Assembly: GCF_026625765.1 (NCBI RefSeq)
Contig: NZ_CP113062.1
Location: 1 to 64,000, forward strand
Source: Frigoribacterium sp. SL97
GTDB taxonomy: Bacteria > Actinomycetota > Actinomycetes > Actinomycetales > Microbacteriaceae
Length of the DNA stretch: 64,000 nt
Reading direction: 5' to 3'
The notes below the pieces were generated by a model. That model was not told where the DNA came from, did no database searches, and was given only the letters and a program-made list of their open reading frames with translations. A program made the translations under genes and the position numbers. The number at the start of each line of letters is the position of its first letter. Within the stretch, counting starts at the first letter, position 1. This document shows positions 60,914-64,000 of the stretch, piece by piece.

Positions 60914-61573
60914 CTACTGGGGGGTGTGCACCGCGACCTTGGCGGCCCGGATGACCCGGTCGCCGATCGTGTAGCCCGGCTCGATCACGTCGGCCACGGT
61001 GTTGACCGTGACGTCGGCACTCGGCAGCTGGACGAGGGCGTCGTGCTTGCTGGGATCGAAGACGTCGCCCTTCGCGCCGATCTGCGCCAGGCCGAACTTG
61101 TCGAGCCCCCCGCGGATCTTCTGCGCGATGACGGTCATCGGGCCCTCGGCCAGGTCGCCGTGCTGTTCGGCACGGGCCAGGTCGTCGAGCGCCGGCAGCA
61201 GCGAACGGACGACCTCGGCCACCACGGCCTCGCGGTTGGCCTCGCGGTCACGCTCGACGCGCCTCCGGAAGTTCACCAGCTCGGCCTGGGCCCGCAGCAT
61301 GTCCTGTCGCATGTCGGCCACCAGGTCGGCACTGGCCGCGTCGAGGATCGCCTCGTCGTCGGCGCTCAGCGTCTCGGTGCCCTCGGGCGCCTCGGCCATC
61401 GACTCGGCGGCGGCCTTGGCCCCGGCCGGGGCCTCGGCGTCGGCCGGGGTCTCGACGTCGGGAGCCTCGGCGTCGACGAGCTCGTCGGGCTCGACCACGT
61501 CGGCCGTGCCGCCGTCTTCGGACGGGGTCGCGGGACGCGGCTCGTCGTCGGGCGTCTTGTTGTCGTCAGTCAT
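60914..61573 (-). CDS. grpE: GrpE nucleotide exchange factor
   Basis: This 219-residue factor releases ADP from DnaK. Residues 1-75 are acidic and disordered; a coiled coil follows (about 78-130; MLRAQAELVNFRRRVERDRE, then LLPALDDLARAEQHGDL), ending in the small beta domain (KHDALVQLPSADVTVNTVAD and GYTIGDRVIRAAKVAVH) that contacts DnaK. It starts 11 bases beyond the dnaK stop in the same direction. A dispersed-motif copy (61258-61266) lies inside. The length is typical for actinobacteria. Confidence 0.95.
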   Translation of the reverse strand: MTDDNKTPDDEPRPATPSEDGGTADVVEPDELVDAEAPDVETPADAEAPAGAKAAAESMAEAPEGTETLSADDEAILDAASADLVADMRQDMLRAQAELVNFRRRVERDREANREAVVAEVVRSLLPALDDLARAEQHGDLAEGPMTVIAQKIRGGLDKFGLAQIGAKGDVFDPSKHDALVQLPSADVTVNTVADVIEPGYTIGDRVIRAAKVAVHTPQ

Positions 61574-61584
61574 GCCGACCGCCT

Positions 61585-63474
<1,890 letters not shown>

Positions 63475-63523
63475 GTGCTTTTCTCCTTCGTGGTGCGGTG
63501 TGACGAAAGCCTTGGGGGCCGGC

Positions 63524-63606
63524 CTTGAGTCGGCCTGGCTCAACTTTACTCACGCTGCGGCCGACGTCAAGCTGCGAACCTGAAAGTTGAGCCAGAAAGA
63601 CTCAAC
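63524..63606 (-). promoter_or_regulatory. dnaK promoter with two HAIR operators
   Basis: CTTGAGT-N7-GCTCAAC (63524-63544) and GTTGAGC-N7-ACTCAAC (63586-63606) are HAIR-type repeats. Between them, on the minus strand, TTGACG (63565-63570) and TAAAGT (63543-63548) are 16 bases apart. The near operator covers the -10 and start, exactly as at clpB. Confidence 0.9.
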
Positions 63607-63688
63607 TCTCGTGAGAGGGTCGCCGCGCCCACGCCGGACGAGGAGGCGCGACCCCCCTCGGCCACGGACGCCCACTAGGTTGACCCCC

Positions 63689-64000
63689 ATGACCGCAGCG
63701 CAGACGCTCGCCGACGCCGACCCGATCCCCCGCCGCCGTGTGCTCTCGTGGGCCCTCTGGGACTGGGGCTCCGCCGCCTTCAACGCCGTGGTCACCTCGT
63801 TCGTCTTCAGCACCTACCTGGCGTCCGGCGCCTTCGTCGATCCGGCGATCGTGGCGGCGGCCGGCGACGACGCGCGCAACCCGGCCCTGGTGCTGGCCAA
63901 GGCCGAGAACGCGACGGTCATCTCGACCGCCCTGACGATCGCGGGGGTGCTGATCGCGCTGCTCGCGCCGGTGCTCGGCCAGCGCAGCGACGGCTCCGGG
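63689..64000 (+). CDS. MFS transporter of the UMF1 (Atg22-like) family, 3' end outside the window
   Basis: Only the first 104 residues are in the window. They show RRRVLSWALWDWGSAAFNAV, a first helix with the WxxYDWANSAF-like pattern of UMF1 proteins, then SFVFSTYLASG and a second helix before LLAPVLGQRSDG, the MFS loop 2-3. The substrate of this family is unclear. ATG 63689 follows TAGGTT by seven bases, so the mRNA is probably leaderless. A dispersed-motif copy (63642-63650) lies between it and the dnaK operators. Confidence 0.85.
   Translation, partial: MTAAQTLADADPIPRRRVLSWALWDWGSAAFNAVVTSFVFSTYLASGAFVDPAIVAAAGDDARNPALVLAKAENATVISTALTIAGVLIALLAPVLGQRSDGSG

Overview
The window is high-GC DNA whose gene content points to an actinobacterium of the Microbacteriaceae type. 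The signs are a dnaK-grpE-dnaJ-hspR operon with HAIR operators, many leaderless promoters (TANNNT six or seven bases before the start codon), GTGA/ATGA gene overlaps, DUF3060 lipoproteins and a septum-formation-domain protein. I cannot name the genus from sequence alone.

Layout. 1-5700: an rRNA operon read on the minus strand (16S, spacer without tRNA, 23S; 5S lies beyond base 1), with its promoter and leader. 5.7-15.4 kb: mostly minus-strand housekeeping genes (YeiH-type exporter, FAH-family protein, ilvE, leuB, DHA2 drug transporter with a divergent TetR repressor, lactonase, chorismate mutase, Ohr, purA). 15.6-27.4 kb: a xylose and xyloside locus with xylB, a DtxR-type regulator, XylR (ROK), an alpha-xylosidase carrying an apparent frameshift, a sugar ABC importer, a LacI regulator and xylA. 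Matching operators are visible for both sugar regulators. 27.6-32.2 kb: a glycosyltransferase, then a TetR/degenerate-ATPase/YhgE-Pip cassette. 32.8-41.1 kb: a Wzx/Wzy-type exopolysaccharide locus built as two converging operons. 41.2-50.2 kb: TrmH-type methyltransferase, HAD phosphatase, a very Pro-Glu-rich membrane protein, pyrE, xth, an AEC carrier, threonine aldolase and trpF. 50.2-63.5 kb: clpB, a secreted Ig-like repeat protein followed by three DUF3060 lipoproteins, an rRNA-type methyltransferase, and hspR-dnaJ-grpE-dnaK. An MFS gene runs off the right edge.

The strongest unexplained signal is a dispersed short motif, GGAGGCGCG (often extended to AGGAGGCGCGGGTC or ...GGGCC). I found 37 exact 9-mers by eye between 9.3 and 63.7 kb, nearly equal on the two strands (19 and 18), roughly ten times what base composition predicts. 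It occurs in intergenic gaps and inside genes, abuts stop codons, and twice forms perfect inverted pairs that make gene-end hairpins. This behaviour resembles the DNA uptake sequences of Neisseriaceae and Pasteurellaceae. The function here is unknown and the analogy is inference.

Two conserved genes (the FAH-family gene and the GH31 alpha-xylosidase) each carry one extra base near their 5' end. This may be real decay or consensus error. All coordinates were read by hand; start codons are my choices from family length, ribosome-binding sites, overlaps or leaderless promoter spacing.
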